This document shows positions 17,201 to 23,617 of a stretch of DNA of 27,099 nucleotides, one piece after another (the first letter of the stretch is position 1; the number at the start of each line of letters is the position of its first letter). The stretch lies in contig MU646407.1 of assembly GCA_026770585.1 (NCBI GenBank), forward strand, positions 477,764 to 504,862. Direction: 5' to 3'. This DNA is from Baffinella frigidus. Its lineage: Eukaryota > Cryptophyceae > Cryptomonadales > Baffinellaceae. Position numbers and translations under genes: made by a program. The notes under the pieces were generated by a model that ran no database searches, had not been told where the DNA came from, and saw only the letters and a list, made by a program, of their open reading frames with translations.

Positions 17201-18035
17201 TACGCCTTGAAAGAGGATTTGGTCCGCCTCGTTTTGTGTGCACCCCGCTCTAACACGGTGTCATGTGAAACCCGCGCTAACACGGGAATATGTGAAAAGC
17301 GCTCTAACACGGGTTTCAACAGGCGTGGTGCGCTCGATCTCGCGAGGCATCCTCGGCGGAAGTCCAGAGAAGTCTCCCGCGTCGTCTCCGAAGGGAGAAA
17401 AGGAGGGGAAAGAGGGGGGCGAGGAGGTGCTGCCACCATTGACCCTGGTCTATGCCCGAAACCTTGCACCCCGCATGCACAGGGGCACCTCGCTCACAAG
17501 AATCTGCCCCCCCCCCCGTTAGTGCCACCATAGAGCCCTAGGAATGGGCCTACTGTAGTGTCCTGGGGGGGGGCGATTTCTTATGTGCGAGGTACCCCTG
17601 TAACCCTGGTGTATGCCCGAAACCGTGCACCCCGCATGCAAACCCGAAACCTTGAACCCGACGCGGGGGCGAAACCTTACACCCGAAACTCTTTTTTACA
17701 CCCGAAACGTTGCACCCCGCATTTGAACGCTGAACCATGAACAATCCGTGCTCCCTATGCCGTTAATCCTACACTTTGAACCCTAAACCTGGAACCGAAC
17801 CCCCACACCCCACCCCCGAATCCTCACCCCCGAAATCCTAAACCCCACACCCCAAACCCCAGAACCTAAAACCTAAAACCCAAAACCCTATCACCCTGAA
17901 CTCTCAACCCAGTGCCCTCAGCTCAATACCCTAAACCCTAAACACGATCCCCGAAACCAGGGGGACGCGACTGCGGTGGACATGGGCTCTGAGGCGGAGG
18001 CAGGGGGGGAGGGGACGGGGGTGATCCCCATGTAG
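8206..18035 (+). CDS. Gene B: secreted or plastid-routed protein with two CBM20 starch-binding domains, 13 exons
   Basis: Exons: 8206-8660, 9124-9214, 9753-9806, 10854-10925, 11915-12034, 13307-13364, 14210-14250, 14353-14447, 14833-14917, 15669-15763, 16384-16460, 17323-17447, 17961-18035 (stop TAG). GT-AG introns, phases consistent throughout, 480 residues. The start has a strong context (GCCGCCATGG). Residues 1-27 form an ER signal peptide (LRLGLAVLCLAAGSAG); 28-90 is a basic, serine- and proline-containing stretch like a transit peptide. CBM20 domain 1 spans about 100-200 with its hallmarks (GLGDWD, ARWEGTF, FFFKYVLL, WEDGHNREL). CBM20 domain 2 spans about 265-357 (VTFTVHH, ELVYLTG, RWTAHLSLP, MEFKFYMV, MWEGGQNR). 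A basic linker joins them, and a charged lysine/glutamate/glycine-rich tail follows. CBM20 modules bind granular starch. No glycosidase, transferase or kinase domain is visible, so a scaffold or targeting role at starch granules is inferred. Absence of phenylalanine after the signal peptide would suit the periplastid space of a cryptophyte. Exons 5 and 7 are the least certain, and the gap in intron 5 could hide an exon. Confidence 0.75.
8700..8840 (+). mobile_element. Dispersed repeat family R
   Basis: Shares CCCCTTGTTTGTTCTGGAGG, then TCGCGGGAATCCGACGAC and GTGGTAC, with 10460-10575, and in reverse complement with about 22925-23030. Located in intron 1 of gene B. ORFs on its minus strand are by-products. 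Confidence 0.7.
8913..9010. mobile_element. GCTATCTT-ended MITE, copy 1
   Basis: About 98 bases with inverted ends (TTGCTATATTCGGGTGGATT and CACCCTTATTAAGATAGC) and an internal GCTTAGTCGAAGCTAAG hairpin. A second copy lies at 9450-9540. Located in intron 1 of gene B. Confidence 0.7.
9301..9412 (+). repeat. Telomere-like heptads in intron 2 of gene B
   Basis: CCCTACAACC, CCTAAACCCTGAACCCTCAA and similar degenerate units with CCCTAAA on the sense strand. Further blocks of the same orientation in gene B introns: 9661-9745, 9825-9890, 10280-10430, 10655-10760, 10930-11300, 13115-13300, 14935-15060, 15200-15320, 15780-16380 and 17640-17960. Confidence 0.9.
9450..9540. mobile_element. GCTATCTT-ended MITE, copy 2
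   Basis: Inverted ends TTTTTGCTATCTTATGGGTG and TTTCACCCTCAAGATAGCAC. Internal GTACAGCTATGCCGAGGCTAAG aligns with copy 1 at 8913-9010. Located in intron 2 of gene B. Confidence 0.7.
10264..10652 (+). pseudogene. Three copies of gene B exon 4 start, upstream of the exon
   Basis: GGCAG|GTGCCGCTGGGGGGCACGG (10264), AG|GTGGCGCTTGGGGGCACGG (10440) and CACAG|GTGGCGCTGGGGGGCACGG (10597) each repeat the acceptor and start of exon 4 (10854). The third is nearly full length (ALGGTALPHHMRHPINV) and could be an alternative exon. A family R repeat (10460-10575) separates the second and third. Confidence 0.75.
11036..11335 (+). pseudogene. Copies of gene B exon 4 end, downstream of the exon
   Basis: CTCAACGTCCATCCGCTCTG followed by GTTGTACGCCCC (11036), CTCAACGTGCACCACAACC (11119) and CTCAACGTGCGTCGCGGG (11316) repeat the exon's end (CTCAACGTGCACCCGCCTTG then CGTCGATGTACGCCCC at 10909). 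Each is separated by CCCTAAA-type heptads. Confidence 0.7.
11440..11525. repeat. Degenerate (GAGAGTGA)n tract
   Basis: A purine-rich GAGAGTGAG/GAGCGTGAG tandem in intron 4 of gene B. The leucine/serine/histidine-rich minus-strand ORFs here are translations of this tract. A short unassigned stretch to about 11750 shows GTGGCCATGG-type near-repeats and no exon. Confidence 0.8.
11757..11900. repeat. Telomere-like block in mixed orientation
   Basis: GGGTTTAGGGTAACCCCTAA and TTTAGGGTCCTAAACCC show both orientations abutting. This is one of few places inside a plus-strand gene where the G-rich strand is the sense strand. A near-copy of the exon 5 acceptor (GCGCAGGAGG at about 11868) precedes the real one (CGCAG|GAG at 11915). 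Confidence 0.7.
12101..12165. repeat. Family C copy with hairpin
   Basis: AAGTTGA...TCAACTT encloses a GTGTGCGGTGCACAC hairpin (12101-12141), then GGAGCG-AAAAGGACCCGG as in the copies at 3068 and 7160. Located in intron 5 of gene B. Confidence 0.65.
12484..12520. repeat. Perfect 37-base palindrome
   Basis: The 18-base arms 12484-12501 (CGTGCTGTAGGCCCGTCT) and 12503-12520 match perfectly around a single G. It lies 46 bases before the assembly gap. It could be the core of a hairpin element or an assembly fold-back. Confidence 0.9.
12567..12876. other. Assembly gap (310 N) followed by poly-G
   Basis: Unknown bases, bounded on the right by a run of about 24 G (12877-12900). The gap is in intron 5 of gene B; a linker exon between the two CBM20 domains could be hidden. 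From 12901 to 13110 I see no exon. Confidence 0.95.
13566..13705. mobile_element. MITE family F2, full copy
   Basis: Ends CCACCTAGCAGC and GGCTGCTAAGTGG; internal AAGGTGAAATTCCGGTTAGG and TAAGATTCTAGTAGAAAATG match the copy at 4735. Located in intron 6 of gene B. Just after it, GGAATGCCGTA/TACGGTA palindromic bits near 13750-13805 suggest another small element. Confidence 0.8.
13960..14150 (+). pseudogene. Copies of gene B exon 6 end
   Basis: GTCCACCACGAGGAGCTTGT then CTTCCTCACAG|GTAC (to 13993) and GTGTGGTCCTCACAG|GTATC (to 14141) repeat the end and donor of exon 6 (CACCACCGG...GAGCTTGT then CTACCTCACAG|GTACC). The first keeps open codons VFAVHHEELVFLTG. Both lie downstream of the source exon. 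Similar intron sequence (CTTTTCGCATCGGTTGCC and CTTCGCAGCGACGG) follows the donor, so the duplication included intron DNA. Confidence 0.75.
14571..14651 (+). pseudogene. Copy of gene B exon 8, open but without acceptor
   Basis: Translates to AEDELGRTRWTAHLSLPLNW and ends TTCAA|GTGAGA, exactly like exon 8 (14353-14447), but its 5' end and acceptor are missing. It lies in intron 8. It could serve as an alternative exon only if an acceptor is found; the reading frame is intact. Confidence 0.7.
14700..15056 (+). repeat. CCCGAAA-type heptad blocks
   Basis: In introns 8 and 9 of gene B the heptad is mainly CCCGAAA (for example AAACCCGAAACCCGAAACAC), not CCCTAAA. The block at 14935-15056 is nearly pure near its end. 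The orientation is C-rich on the sense strand. Confidence 0.85.
15059..15115 (+). pseudogene. Decayed copy of gene B exon 9 end
   Basis: Reads EVTCGGGHNCLCSITAHGQ, against EVMWEGGQNRLCSITAPGQ in exon 9. The tryptophan essential to CBM20 is lost and the donor GT changed. Downstream of its source exon. Confidence 0.75.
15404..15465 (+). pseudogene. Copy of gene B exon 10 start
   Basis: Reads VSFFPDELGLDLEGAFQGAR, against VSFFPDELGLELEGASKGAR in exon 10. It lies upstream of the exon and lacks the CAG acceptor (CATG replaces GCAG). Frame intact. Confidence 0.8.
15493..15613. mobile_element. MITE family F1 copy in intron 9 of gene B
   Basis: 121 bases, ends TACAGGGGTTCCTCGCTCTT and TTATGAGCGAGGTACCACTG. 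It is inserted between the exon 10 start copy and exon 10 itself. An ATG in the right terminal repeat opens a spurious ORF (MSEVPLY) that runs into exon 10. Confidence 0.8.
15853..16282 (+). repeat. Array of four extra copies of exon 10 end and donor
   Basis: The exon 10 end (CTCCCAGCTGGGAGCTTCCC then ATG|GT, donor at 15764) recurs with donors at 15892, 16010, 16132 and 16277. Spacing is 118-145 bases and heptads fill the space between. Every copy keeps the GT at the donor position although the flanks diverge. Confidence 0.85.
16471..16560 (-). mobile_element. MITE family F2, truncated reverse copy
   Basis: Starts CCACTTAGCAGCCACCGGGG then GCTTCACGGATACAGTCCAT, the reverse complement of the family's right half. 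It begins 10 bases after the exon 11 donor. Confidence 0.7.
16564..16880 (+). repeat. Three extra copies of gene B exon 11 end and donor
   Basis: GGGGGCTTCCTCTTCCGCGT followed by ACAAG|GTCC (donor 16461) recurs with donors at 16611, 16722 and 16873. The copy at 16611 has a TAA in the exon frame, so only the first is usable. Spacing 111-151 bases. Confidence 0.85.
17093..17137. repeat. Perfect 18-bp hairpin in intron 11 of gene B
   Basis: Arms 17093-17110 (GTTGGTCACGTTCCCTAC) and 17120-17137 are exact inverted copies around a 9-base loop. The stretch before it (about 16920-17060) is AT-rich and holds nothing recognisable. Confidence 0.9.
17245..17320. repeat. Short tandem repeat with CTAACACGG
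   Basis: Three units of about 28 bases: CGCTCTAACACGGTGTCATG, CGCGCTAACACGGGAATATG and CGCTCTAACACGGGTTTCAA. It lies just before the acceptor of gene B exon 12. CTAAC resembles a branch-site consensus. Confidence 0.75.
17476..17640. mobile_element. MITE family F1 copy followed by a copy of exon 12's end
   Basis: 17476-17602 is an F1 element (GCACAGGGGCACCTCGCTCA ... GCGAGGTACCCCTGTA). Directly after it, ACCCTG|GTGTATGCCCGAAA and CCGTGCACCCCGCATGC repeat the exon 12 end and donor (ACCCTG|GTCTATGCCCGAAA at 17442). The element therefore sits exactly between a boundary and its copy. Confidence 0.8.
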
Positions 18036-18071
18036 GCTGGCAGGCCGTAGAGGTATGCGTGCCACGTAGGT

Positions 18072-18176
18072 ATCCCTTAAGTGGCGAGTAGGCGCATACA
18101 CCCTACGGTAGGGCCCTAGGACCTGCCTAGGGCGAGTAAGGGTGAATTATTTTCACCCTATGGGCACTCAAGGGAT
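18072..18176. mobile_element. Small inverted-repeat element
   Basis: Ends ATCCCTTAAGTGGC and GGCACTCAAGGGAT are imperfect inverted copies. The core has CCTACGGTAGGGCCCTAGG and a GGGTGAA/TTCACCC hairpin, resembling the core of family F1. Confidence 0.6.
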
Positions 18177-18313
18177 GTTGGGGGGGTATTCAAAAGTCTA
18201 TGGGGGGTTATTCAAAAGTCAATTTACAAAGGTCTATGGGGGGGGTTCAAACGTCATTTTACAAAGGTTTTGTGGAACACGCGGGCCCTTCTCTGGCAAA
18301 CGTTGCCGACAAT

Positions 18314-18452
18314 CCACTTAGCAGCGGCCGAGTTCCTTTTCCCTCGGATATCCGGGGAAAATGAGGTTAGAATCCAATGCAAATGGATAAGATGCTAGTA
18401 CAAATCGTTTGGATGGACTGTATCCGTGAAGCCCCCGGTGGCTGCTAAATGG
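18314..18452. mobile_element. MITE family F2, full copy
   Basis: Ends CCACTTAGCAGCGGCC and GGTGGCTGCTAAATGG. Internal GCTAGTACAAATCGTTTGGA and CTGTATCCGTGAAGCCCCC match the copies at 4735 and 13566. Confidence 0.85.
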
Positions 18453-18845
18453 CCATGACCTTCGAGTGCGGCCCTGCATTGCCCCACCGAACAGCCCTGC
18501 GTGGTGCGTGCGGGTAGTAGATACGTTTGCTCCTGCATGGGTGCAGGGGTTGCTCGAAAACAAGGTCCCACACCGCTTGGAGGGTGGTCCTAGGCCCGCA
18601 GGCATTGGCCTACTGTAGGCGTGGTACATGTACATGTACATGTAGACCTTATTGTCGGTACGTGTAGAACTTATTGTCGTAACCCCCTGTATCTCGAATA
18701 CAGCACCAGGAACCCGCATCCCGACCTAGGACCGTCTTAATGTCCTGTGGATACACCTGTATGCAGGCCTGCAGGACACTGTATGTCCATACAGGGGTCA
18801 TACAGGGGTCACTCGGAGCCTGCGGGATGCAGTGAGTACATGATG

Positions 18846-18930
18846 TACAGGGTACCTCGCTTATAAGAAACCGCACCCCCCTAGGACCCTGCAGTAGGCC
18901 CATGCCTCTAGGGCCCTATAGTGGTCCACC
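18846..18930. mobile_element. MITE family F1, right end missing
   Basis: The left terminal repeat (TACAGGGTACCTCGCTTATA then AGAAACCGC) and CCTAGG core are present, but the right terminal repeat is absent after GGTCCACCCCTGCAGG. Just upstream, CATACAGGGGTCATACAGGG suggests earlier rearrangement of such ends. Confidence 0.7.
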
Positions 18931-19626
18931 CCTGCAGGTCTACTGTAGTCTCGTAGGAGGTGCGGGTTCTTGTTGCCGCAAGCTTTTTCGGCGGCTTACA
19001 TGCGTACACGTGAGTATCGAGGGATGGCCTTCGCACGCTGTGTCCTTCCTTTTCGTGCACAGACAAAGATGTAAGGATGTATTCGAACTGTCGTTATTCG
19101 ACCATGGTTCCCTGCCGGGCATTAGGCCAAGACGGTTGCTGATTGCCTGCACTGCTACACTCCTCGCCTCGCCCGTGGCCGCACGGAACTCTCCTGATAT
19201 CAAGAGCTCATTCGTACAGGGTGCCGCGGTCCCTCTGGGTTGGGGCACGGGGGCAAGGGGGAGCAGGCGGGAGGGGCACCGAGACAAGAGTTTTTCCGAA
19301 CGGAGCTCTGGAGGCTCTGCGACGCAGGTCGCCCTCACCAGTCGGAAGACCAGTTTTGTGGCGTCCGAGCGATCGATTGCAGTGCATGAATAGTTCTGCG
19401 GGATCGGGCGCCGGGGCAAGCACACGTAAAGCAGCGAAACAAAGCAGCACAAGCAGGCTGAAAGCAGCAAAAGCAGGCTGAGGTCCTCAATTTACTCTGA
19501 AAGGCCTGAGTTCGTACACGCGGGGGTGCGGGTTCGCTTCCAGGTAGCGGCGTGTGCTTTCTGCAGCTGAGCGTGCAGGGATGATCCCCCTTGTGCGACC
19601 AGGTGAAGATAGTCGGAGGTGGGGGG

Positions 19627-20052
19627 ATGCTCGAACGGACGGAGCGGAAGGAACAGGAGTGGAAGGCCAAGACGCGGGTGCGGATGCCTACCTCTGTCTC
19701 ACTACGACTGGGCAGTTTTGTCGCCCCGTGTACTGGAGTGTGTACTCTGAATATGTTTGATGGCGTTGTGTACCCGGCAGAGCCCCCGCTCGCGCCTTGG
19801 CTTGAGCCCTCATCCCGCCGCCGCTTGCGTCCGCCCATCGCCAAGTCACCCGGCATCTTGCACCTTCTTCGAGAAACTGAGCTTTGGAGCTCCGGAGCTT
19901 TGAAGCGTAGGAGCTTTAATGAACGGTGTATCGCAGGACGCACGTTTCTAGGTCCGCCGGACCGAAACGCCGTGGTGGGCACAGCCGCGGGGGCTGAAGA
20001 AGCTAGTCGAGATTCCTACAGGACCTTGTTTCTTAGAACCGGTTTCGTTTGA
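19627..20052 (+). CDS. Weak candidate ORF, 141 residues
   Basis: Open from ATG 19627 to TGA 20052. The first part (LERTERKEQEWKAKTRVRMP) is charged and helix-like. The rest is arginine/proline-rich with no recognisable domain. A long open frame exists on the opposite strand over the same bases, so this may be chance in GC-rich DNA. Possible splice sites (GACCAG|GTGAAG at 19612) do not give a clear gene. Confidence 0.2.
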   Translation: MLERTERKEQEWKAKTRVRMPTSVSLRLGSFVAPCTGVCTLNMFDGVVYPAEPPLAPWLEPSSRRRLRPPIAKSPGILHLLRETELWSSGALKRRSFNERCIAGRTFLGPPDRNAVVGTAAGAEEASRDSYRTLFLRTGFV

Positions 20053-20127
20053 AAATCGATTATTCGGTGGCTATGTCACCTAATTAATTCAGGCCTAATT
20101 AGCGTTTTCTTCCTAAAGGTCCCCCTT

Positions 20128-20153
20128 GAAAGGGGACCTAAAGGTCCCCTTTC
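20128..20153. promoter_or_regulatory. Perfect 12-bp hairpin upstream of gene C
   Basis: GAAAGGGGACCT (20128-20139) and AGGTCCCCTTTC (20142-20153) are exact inverted copies with a 2-base loop, 74 bases before the ATG of gene C. A further GGTCCCCC at 20119 repeats the arm. It may be a regulatory hairpin or an element remnant. Confidence 0.6.
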
Positions 20154-20226
20154 CCGAAACTGGTCAAATCGATGGTCAAATCAACGCTAAAAAAAACAGG
20201 CAACAGCGGGGTCCAGCACTCTTAAA

Positions 20227-23200
20227 ATGGCCGGCGACGCATCCGCTCCGCCAGCGATCGAGCGGGTGCTGGAGGCAGCTGCGGCTGGCGCGCAGGCGTC
20301 GTGCTACCAGGTGCTCGGCCTCGCGGCGAGTGCTGCAGCTGGCGATGTCCGACGCGCCTACCTTTCTCTGGCGCTCCAGGTGAGAAAGTTTGATTTAAGT
20401 TTCTGCCTTTTCAACGCACTCAGTCATGAGAAAGAAGAATTTAGGAAATATGTCCAGCTGCAGGGGGGGGGGCAAGTTGAGCGGTGTGTCCAGCCGTGGG
20501 ACAAAGTGAAAGCTTCCTGCCGTGGGACAAAGGGGAAGCTTCAGAGTTGGATCATGCATCCGGATCTCTCGCGAATCCCTGTCAGGGACATGGGTCCCTG
20601 TTTCTCCTCCCGTGACCTCATCCGGGTTGTCCCTGAGGCACGACTGCTGATTTAAGCCAGACAGGGGTTTTTTGAAGACGGCGACCAAACCGGGAAGGGC
20701 GTTCCGATGGTGCCAGAGAATCCTTCGCCAACTCTCCCGTAGGTAGACTAGATTGCGGAAGTTATATAGACCAGAATGTAAGTTTGATAGACTGATGAAC
20801 GCACCCCCCTAGGTCCTGCTCAACCAAATCCTGCATAGCTGTGCATACATGGCGGCCGTGTCGGCATTAACCAACGATATCTCTCAGACCTTCATTAATA
20901 CCAGAGCACCCAGGGAGAGACCGTCATTCATACCAGGGATAAATCATCATGAATACCTTGGGTGCAGGTTCACCCGGACAAGCACAACGGAGACGAGCGT
21001 GCCGCGCAGGCGTTCGTAGCGGTGTCGCTCCTGACCCCCCCCCACCAACCCTCACGGGCGGACCAAACCGACTGTTTTCGATTTCCCAATCCCTACAGAA
21101 AATGGCTCCACCATATACGAATTCGCTTGTGGTGGAGCCATTTCCCATGGGAACTGTGATATCAAAAATCGTCGTTTTGGTCAGCCCGTGGGGGTTGGTT
21201 CGTTGCGGTGTCACCCCTGCACCAACCCTCACGCTGGAGGCAAATCGACGAAATCATGGAGCCATTTTCCCCTTGGAGGCCGTCGGATTCCGACATCGGT
21301 TATTTTTACGACTCTCAAATCTTGATCACAGCAGGGGTTTTGTTGTTTCAAAACTGTTTTGCAGAAAAGTCTAAAATCGTCGATTTGCCTCCCCTGTGAG
21401 GGTTAGAGGCTGATCCCCCCAGAGGCCTACTGTAGGGTTCGGGGGGCGGCGGCGGTTTCTTATGAGCGAGGTACCCCTGTACATGAATTCGCGAACGCTT
21501 GTAGGCACACAGAGATTATTGGCGGCATGCAGTAATGAGAAAATATTTATGCACAACCTCAGTGTCTCGCCCAGCACTCTTCGTCAAAAATATTGGCACC
21601 TTTCGACACGACCACGTACTAAGACACCCTTGGATCTCGATGAGAGAACACACCGTGACTAAATCCACGTTGCCGAAACCCACGATTTCGTCCTGTTTCG
21701 GTGTTTGAAGCGTTCGCGGCCCTGTTCGACCCTCCTGTCGGGGTGCTATCGGGTGCTTCTTTAACCCCTAACCCCTAACCCCCAACCCCTAACCCCTAAC
21801 CCCTAACCCCTAATAACGCGTCATGCCGCTTTCAGGTATTCGAAGCGTTCGAGACTCTCTCCGACCCTGCGGCGCGCGCGCGCCACGACATCCTCCTACA
21901 GCAGACACTCCACGCGCAGACCCTACACACTGGTCCTCCAGGGGGGGGGGCGCGCGGAGCAAGGAGCGAAGCGGGACGCGGCGCTGGGAGGGGGCAGGCT
22001 GCCGCTAGCGCTGACTCGAGGGGTTTCCGCGATGAGGGCTCTGATGCGAGGGGTTTCGGGTGTGATTCTGGGGGTGTCGGCCCGAAGGCGGAGGGTGCTG
22101 GGAGGCCCGGGGCGCAGCCCGCGTTTCCAAACGCGTTTTCGTCGCGCGGTGCTGCGCCGAGAGCACCGGGAGGTGCGTGTGCCGGACAGCCCCACTCGAG
22201 GCTGCAAGAGGGAGTGTTTTAAATGTGGGGTTGTTAAATCTAGTACCAGTCACAGGCAGGCTTGGTGACGTAGCTGGGGGAATTCCCCCAGGTACGTGAC
22301 TAAACGTCCCTATTTGTGTGAAATGTACTACACATATTTTTTTTTTACTCGTAAAAAAACCTGTTTTAAAATAGTCACATTTCTAGCCTCGAGTGGCCCT
22401 CTAGCCCTCTGAAGTGAACGGTTTTCACATTTTACTCAACGATTTTCGCCGAGAGCGTCGACAGGTGCGCAGCCGCCCACACACGCTAACAAGTCGGTTG
22501 TAATTTGGGCGTGTGGTACAAAGTTACAATGCCCTGGTACGAAACGTTTTTAGCCTCCGGCTCCAGAGAGCGCCGACAAGTGCGTTTGCGGGAAAGCCCT
22601 CGAGCTCTCTCACATGAACAATTGTCACGGTGCTACGCCGAGACCCTGACCCCGTCCCACATCCTGGGGGTCGGAGGGTCAGCAATTTGGAACCTTCACA
22701 CTGAACCCTAATCCCGAAACTATAAACCGTAGCCGGCTGGTGCGTTTGCCGGCGAGCCCACCACACAGGGGGGCTTCGCAGATCGGTCCATTTATGATCT
22801 TGATTGCATGGTACTAATGAAGAATTGCTCGGTACAAAGACATCTTATAAACCGACGTTCCAACCAGTTTTTTGAGCCCTTCCACGCGCAGGCAGCACGA
22901 AGGGGGGTGTACCAAGCGGGGGTGGGTGGTGTCCTGGATTTGTACTGTAGTCGCCGGAATCCGGCAACCCCCAGAACAAATCAAGGGGATTAAAACAGAC
23001 GATTTGCTCCCACTCTGAGGGCTGTTGAGAACCCTTGCCCGTGCAGGGGGTGCTTCAAGCGGGGGTGGATGGTGTCCTGGGAGGACTCCTACTCCACAGC
23101 CGGGTGGGTCATCGGCGCAGCCCCGGCATTCAGGGGGTGCCAAGTCGGGTGGCGCGGCGGCGGAAGGAGCATGGAGGAAGGGGGGGAGCTTCGATGATCG

Positions 23201-23450
23201 CCTTAGAGAGGTCTGAACCCTCCACTAGAGAGAGGAGGAAGGGGGGGGGGCTTCGATGAATGTCTGCGAGAGGTCTTTGCAGGACCGATTGCTAACTCCT
23301 TGCAAGTTTACGTTCGCCTACCGATAATTTTGCGGTTGGTCGGCTTACACAAAATACACCGTGTGGCAGGCGGCCGCAAGGTGGAAGACGGAGTTTGCAG
23401 CGACTCACCGCGTGGAGCACTCCGCTGCTCTGGTCTCGCGCCCCATTTAA
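20227..23450 (+). CDS. Gene C: J-domain (DnaJ/Hsp40-type) co-chaperone, 5 exons
   Basis: Exons: 20227-20379, 20968-21015, 21836-22172, 23047-23210, 23370-23450 (stop TAA). Phases agree and the product is 260 residues. The J domain covers about residues 26-88: CYQVLGLAASAAAGDVRRAY (helices I-II), the catalytic HPD at 53-55 (VHPDKHNGDE, exon 2) and AFETLSDPAARARHD (helix III, exon 3). J domains stimulate Hsp70 ATPase through the HPD loop. The rest is a glycine/alanine/serine-rich, probably disordered region, then FDDRLRE and a short C-terminal exon (RWKTEFAATHRVEH). No zinc-finger or peptide-binding domain of DnaJA/B type is visible, so it is a class III (DnaJC-like) protein; the client is unknown. 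There is no signal peptide. Exons 1-3 are firm. If the donor at 22173 is not used, the frame ends at TAA 22222 (179 residues plus a short tail); downstream copies of that donor favour splicing. Confidence 0.75.
20490..20545 (+). repeat. Direct repeat in intron 1 of gene C
   Basis: CCGTGGGACAAAGTGAAAGC and CCGTGGGACAAAGGGGAAGC are adjacent direct copies of about 27 bases. The rest of this intron (20545-20960) shows no exon or heptads. Confidence 0.7.
21061..21182. mobile_element. Inverted-repeat element in intron 2 of gene C
   Basis: Exact arms AAATGGCTCCACC (21100-21112) and GGTGGAGCCATTT (21131-21143), with looser outer arms ACCAAACCGAC and GTCGTTTTGGT. The element begins shortly after exon 2. 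Confidence 0.75.
21192..21236 (+). pseudogene. Copy of gene C exon 2 donor region
   Basis: GGTTCGTTGCGGTGTCACCC then CTGCACCAACCCTCACG repeats the exon 2 end and intron start (CGTTCGTAGCGGTGTCGCTC ... CACCAACCCTCACG at 21011-21058). It lies downstream of the source. Confidence 0.7.
21239..21389. mobile_element. MITE with GGCAAATCGACGA ends
   Basis: Exact 13-base terminal inverted repeats GGCAAATCGACGA (21239-21251) and TCGTCGATTTGCC (21377-21389), about 151 bases, non-coding. ATGGAGCCATTTTCC inside resembles the neighbouring element at 21061. Confidence 0.75.
21414..21481. mobile_element. MITE family F1, right half
   Basis: The CCTACTGTAGG core and intact right terminal repeat (GGTTTCTTATGAGCGAGGTA then CCCCTGTA) are present; the left terminal repeat is missing. 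Confidence 0.8.
21688..21730 (+). pseudogene. Copy of gene C exon 3 start
   Basis: Reads VFEAFAALFDPP, against VFEAFETLSDPA in exon 3. It lies 140 bases upstream of the exon, and its acceptor has become TTTCG|G instead of TTCAG|G. Confidence 0.8.
21762..21815 (+). repeat. Octamer block (ACCCCTAA)n
   Basis: About seven units of ACCCCTAA, an eight-base variant of the heptad, lie directly upstream of the exon 3 acceptor of gene C, C-rich on the sense strand. Confidence 0.9.
22447..22765 (+). pseudogene. Three copies of gene C exon 3 donor region
   Basis: The exon 3 end GCCGAGAGCACCGGGAG|GTG then CGTGTGCCGGACAGCCCC (22155) recurs as GCCGAGAGCGTCGACAG|GTG (22450), CCAGAGAGCGCCGACAAGTG then CGTTTGCGGGAAAGCCC (22562) and GTAGCCGGCTG|GTGCGTTTG then CCGGCGAGCCC (22728). 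All lie downstream of the exon. Confidence 0.75.
22770..22880 (+). mobile_element. Dispersed repeat family S
   Basis: CTTCGCAGATCGGTCCATTT, GGTACAAAGACATCTTATAA and ACCGACGTTCCAACCAG align with 26618-26705 and with the reverse copy near 3700-3835. Located in intron 3 of gene C. Confidence 0.7.
22885..23035 (+). repeat. Copy of gene C exon 4 start, then a reversed family R copy
   Basis: GCGCAG...GTGTACCAAGCGGGGGTGGG then TGGTGTCCTGG (22885-22936) repeats the acceptor and start of exon 4 (GTGCAGGGGGTGCTTCAAGC then GGGGGTGGATGGTGTCCTGG). Next, about 22937-23030 is the reverse complement of family R (GTCGCCGGAATCCGGCAACC then CCCAGAACAAATCAAGGGG). Confidence 0.75.
23225..23275 (+). pseudogene. 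Copy of gene C exon 4 end
   Basis: GGGGGGCTTCGATGAATGTC then TGCGAGAG|GTCTTTG repeats the exon 4 end (GGGGGAGCTTCGATGATCGC then CTTAGAGAG|GTCTGA). Codons read GFDECLRE against SFDDRLRE. Confidence 0.8.
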
Positions 23451-23617
23451 TTTAACTGTTTCAATTATTTTAATTAATTCACCCGCCCTTCGGAGTGAAG
23501 TATTCTAATCTTTGGGGTCTGGCGAATTTGTGCGGGGGATTTTCTATTATCGGTAAACCCTGGTGCAAATCGGGGATTGGCGATACGATGAGATGATTCA
23601 CTTCTGTCGAGAGCCCC

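Larger units (their letters stand above)
18036..20226. other. Intergenic region between genes B and C
   Basis: About 2.2 kb with several inverted-repeat elements (18072, 18314 and 18846), an alternating ACATGT tract at 18626-18644, and GGGGTTATTCAAAAGTC repeats at 18187-18250. ORFs from 18900 to 20050 overlap on both strands; a signal-like stretch (RRLLIACTATLLASPVAA, about 19130) lacks a convincing start. Heptads are absent here, unlike the introns. Confidence 0.6.

Noticed and set aside
19335-19982. Minus-strand ORF of about 215 codons
   Set aside because: It opens with GTG, not ATG, overlaps a similar plus-strand ORF, and has no recognisable domain or flanking splice sites. Judged chance in GC-rich DNA.
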